DNA of 64,000 bases from DATAXI01 sp963756185 (lineage in GTDB: Bacteria; Verrucomicrobiota; Verrucomicrobiia; Chthoniobacterales; Chthoniobacteraceae): the NCBI GenBank assembly GCA_963756185.1, contig CAVWMS010000001.1, positions 124,001 through 188,000 of the forward strand, read 5' to 3'. Below the pieces are notes generated by a model. It saw nothing but the letters and a program-made list of their open reading frames with translations. It had not been told where the DNA came from and did not search any database. Each line of letters starts with the position of its first letter. The stretch's first letter is position 1. Positions 62,254-64,000 of the stretch are shown piece after piece. A program made the translations under genes and the position numbers.

Positions 62254-64000
62254 TCAATGCGAGGGGCGCGTAAGGGACGCGAGCAACTCCCGGGCTGGCG
62301 CAAATTGAGGGAATTGGCGTAGCACCTGGTTGTAGATGCCGGCCGCCTGCTGGGAATCGCCGTGGCGGAGATCAATCGCGGCCTGGGCCATCAAAGCCGG
62401 AACATAATCGGGGACCGCGGCGAGCACGGCCTGGACTTTGGGCTGGGCGGCGTCGAGGTCTTTCGAGTTCCCATCCAGGTCTGTCATCGTCAGAAAGGAT
62501 TTCGCGTCTTGCGCCAGAGGGCTACCCGCGGCGAGCTCGAGAACGCGGCGCATCGCCTGGTTTGCCTCATCCAATTTACCCAGGCTGTAGGCGGCCCAGG
62601 CAAAATCGTGAAGAACGCCGGGGTCGTCCGCGAGCCTGACGGAAGCCGTCTGCAGGAGGCTATACGCCCATTGAAATTCACCCGCGTCATAAGCAATCCG
62701 GCCAAGGAGGGCGCCGGTTGCGGCATCGTCAGGCGCAAGGTCCCTGGCTTCCTTCGCCACCGTGAGCGCCTTTTGTTTGTCCTGCAAGGGACCGTCGTAA
62801 AGCCGGGCAAGGCTGAGCAGGGGCGAGAGCAAGCGCGGGTTTACGGCAAGAGCCGACCGATAAGCATCCGCGGCCTTCGCGAATTCATTTTGATTTTCCC
62901 AAGCCGTCCCGAGGCGAATCCAGGCGACCACGTCATCGGAATGCTGCGCGACGACGGATTCAAGTGCGTCGGGAGGCTGGACGCCGGAAATGGTTCCGGT
63001 TTGCAGGAGGGTCAGCCGGCGTTGGGCTTCCTCCCGCGCGGGCGGATCGAGCGGCGCGCTTGCAGCTTGATCGAGCGCGGCTGCGGCGATGCCGGTTTCA
63101 TTCATCATGTATCCGGCCATGCCGAGATGAAACTGGATTTCGGGGTTGCCCGGAAGCTTGCCCGCGGCCTCCTGCAGAAGGGCAAATGCCTGCTCGTATT
63201 CCTTACGCCGGTAGAGAATCCAGCCCAGGGTATCCGCAATGGCGGGATCGGCAGGCTGCAATGCGCGGGCCTTGCGGGCCAGGTCGTACGCCTTGTCCAA
63301 TTGGTTGAAGCGATCCGCGTAAAGGCATGCGAGGTTGTTGAGGGCGGGAGCGAAATTGGGCTCCGCGGCAATCAGCTTCTCGTAGGCGTCGCGGGCCTTT
63401 TCATACTCGCCCTTCTTTTCATGGATCAGGGCCGCCATGACGAGGGCCTGCGAGTTGTCCGGCGCGCTGGCCAGGATGGTTTGCAGGCGGTCAAGAGCGG
63501 CATCCAGTTTATTTTCCGCGATGTAAACGGAGACCAGCAGGTCGTAGCCGCCGGCGAAATTCGGATCCAGCTCGAGGGTCTTAAGCAGGGCGGCCTCGGC
63601 GTCGTCCCATTTTTTCCGGGCGATGGCGACGCGCGCCTTGAGGAACCAGGCGGGAGCGGCCTGAGGGGTTTTTGCAACCTGGGCCTGGGCGCGATCAAGA
63701 GCGTCGTCCAGGTGATTTTCGGTCAAATCGAAATTGACCAACTGGTTGACAAAGCGGATGTCATCCGGCGCCAAAGCCTGGCCCCGCTGAATGATTTGGC
63801 GCGCCTGGTCGAGATGGCCCTGCCGGTGGAGGGTGGCGCCAAGCAGGAGGTAAAAATCCGGATCCGCAGGGGCGCGTTGAATTTCCTCCGTGGCGACCGC
63901 GGCTGCGTCGTCGAGCCGGTCGAGCGCCAGGTATGCCTCCGTCAGGAGCGCGCCGGCGGGGGCAAGGTCGGGCCGCAATGCGTGAAGGCTGGACATGACT
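62254..64000 (-). CDS. Large TPR-repeat protein (cut by window edge)
   Basis: At least 580 aa of tetratricopeptide repeats. The frame is still open at base 64000, so the ATG at 63996 is probably internal. About 14 TPR-like units are visible (DFYLLLGATLHRQGHLDQAR, AWFLKARVAIARKKWDDAEA, APALNNLACLYADRFNQLDK, IADTLGWILYRRKEYEQAFA, DVVAWIRLGTAWENQNEFAK). The composition and the neighbouring exported sorting-tail proteins recall PrsT-type TPR proteins of PEP-CTERM/exopolysaccharide loci, but the diagnostic N-terminus is out of view. It is stop-to-stop with the fibronectin-type gene. Role: scaffold for protein contacts, probably in the periplasm. Confidence 0.75.
   Translation of the reverse strand, partial: VMSSLHALRPDLAPAGALLTEAYLALDRLDDAAAVATEEIQRAPADPDFYLLLGATLHRQGHLDQARQIIQRGQALAPDDIRFVNQLVNFDLTENHLDDALDRAQAQVAKTPQAAPAWFLKARVAIARKKWDDAEAALLKTLELDPNFAGGYDLLVSVYIAENKLDAALDRLQTILASAPDNSQALVMAALIHEKKGEYEKARDAYEKLIAAEPNFAPALNNLACLYADRFNQLDKAYDLARKARALQPADPAIADTLGWILYRRKEYEQAFALLQEAAGKLPGNPEIQFHLGMAGYMMNETGIAAAALDQAASAPLDPPAREEAQRRLTLLQTGTISGVQPPDALESVVAQHSDDVVAWIRLGTAWENQNEFAKAADAYRSALAVNPRLLSPLLSLARLYDGPLQDKQKALTVAKEARDLAPDDAATGALLGRIAYDAGEFQWAYSLLQTASVRLADDPGVLHDFAWAAYSLGKLDEANQAMRRVLELAAGSPLAQDAKSFLTMTDLDGNSKDLDAAQPKVQAVLAAVPDYVPALMAQAAIDLRHGDSQQAAGIYNQVLRQFPQFAPARELLASLTRPSH

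Overview
The window looks like a chromosomal segment of a GC-rich member of the Verrucomicrobiota. The evidence is the mix of PEP-CTERM (VPEP) and VPDSG-type C-terminal sorting tails, giant autotransporter-associated beta-strand-repeat proteins, a TIGR02597-like secreted protein, a CbiX plus DR2241-type pair, a beta-propeller sensor kinase and a BlaI/M56 pair. There are no rRNA genes, insertion sequences or CRISPR arrays. The only tRNA-like sequence is a decayed 3' fragment near 58.4 kb.

Layout. 1-9 kb: the end of a ChaA-type cation/proton antiporter; a BlaI-M56-lipoprotein-YcxB-like operon; a sigma-54-dependent response regulator; and an operon of cbiX, a DR2241-type Fe-S protein and an amidohydrolase. 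9-14 kb: a giant Gly-rich surface protein with an FG-GAP-like core, then a peptidoglycan-binding protein. 14-19.7 kb: an IorAB-type molybdenum hydroxylase and a transglutaminase/TPR protein. 19.8-23.5 kb: a propeller histidine kinase with a NarL-type regulator. 23.8-37.9 kb: two giant beta-strand-repeat PEP-CTERM proteins, the first split by a frameshift, each followed by nearly the same hairpin. 38-40.8 kb: a GMC oxidoreductase and an MFS transporter.

40.9-57 kb is a stress-type island: kaiC-kaiB-histidine kinase, small envelope proteins, a fatty acid desaturase, and an eight-gene run (PRC-barrel, general-stress membrane protein, slipin, small membrane protein, mannose-6-phosphate isomerase, phosphomannomutase, GH130 enzyme, P-type proton ATPase). 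A divergent LysR-type regulator sits at its end. Four leader regions in this island share one architecture: ATAG-N7-CTAT boxes (two boxes 60-62 bp apart at three loci, one box at the fourth), then an 18-bp block ending GGTATTGG, then exactly 17 bp, then CCCGAT (CCCCAT once). I read this as a dedicated promoter/operator class for a regulon probably controlled by the adjacent LysR protein. It is the strongest candidate here for an undescribed system. The same island carries a dense cluster of frameshifts, mostly single-base insertions, in the kai operon and the desaturase. This means either decay or local sequence error.

A second regulatory signal links two distant loci. The operator-like dyad GTGCTGKTTTTCCAGCAT lies inside a 17-bp promoter spacer in front of blaI and recurs, with the same promoter spacing, ahead of the giant Gly-rich protein gene.

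57-64 kb holds an orphan AbiE-type antitoxin-like gene, about 0.9 kb of repeat-rich non-coding DNA, and a group of secreted proteins (TIGR02597-like, PEP-CTERM, VPDSG-type, fibronectin III). It ends in a large TPR protein cut by the window edge.
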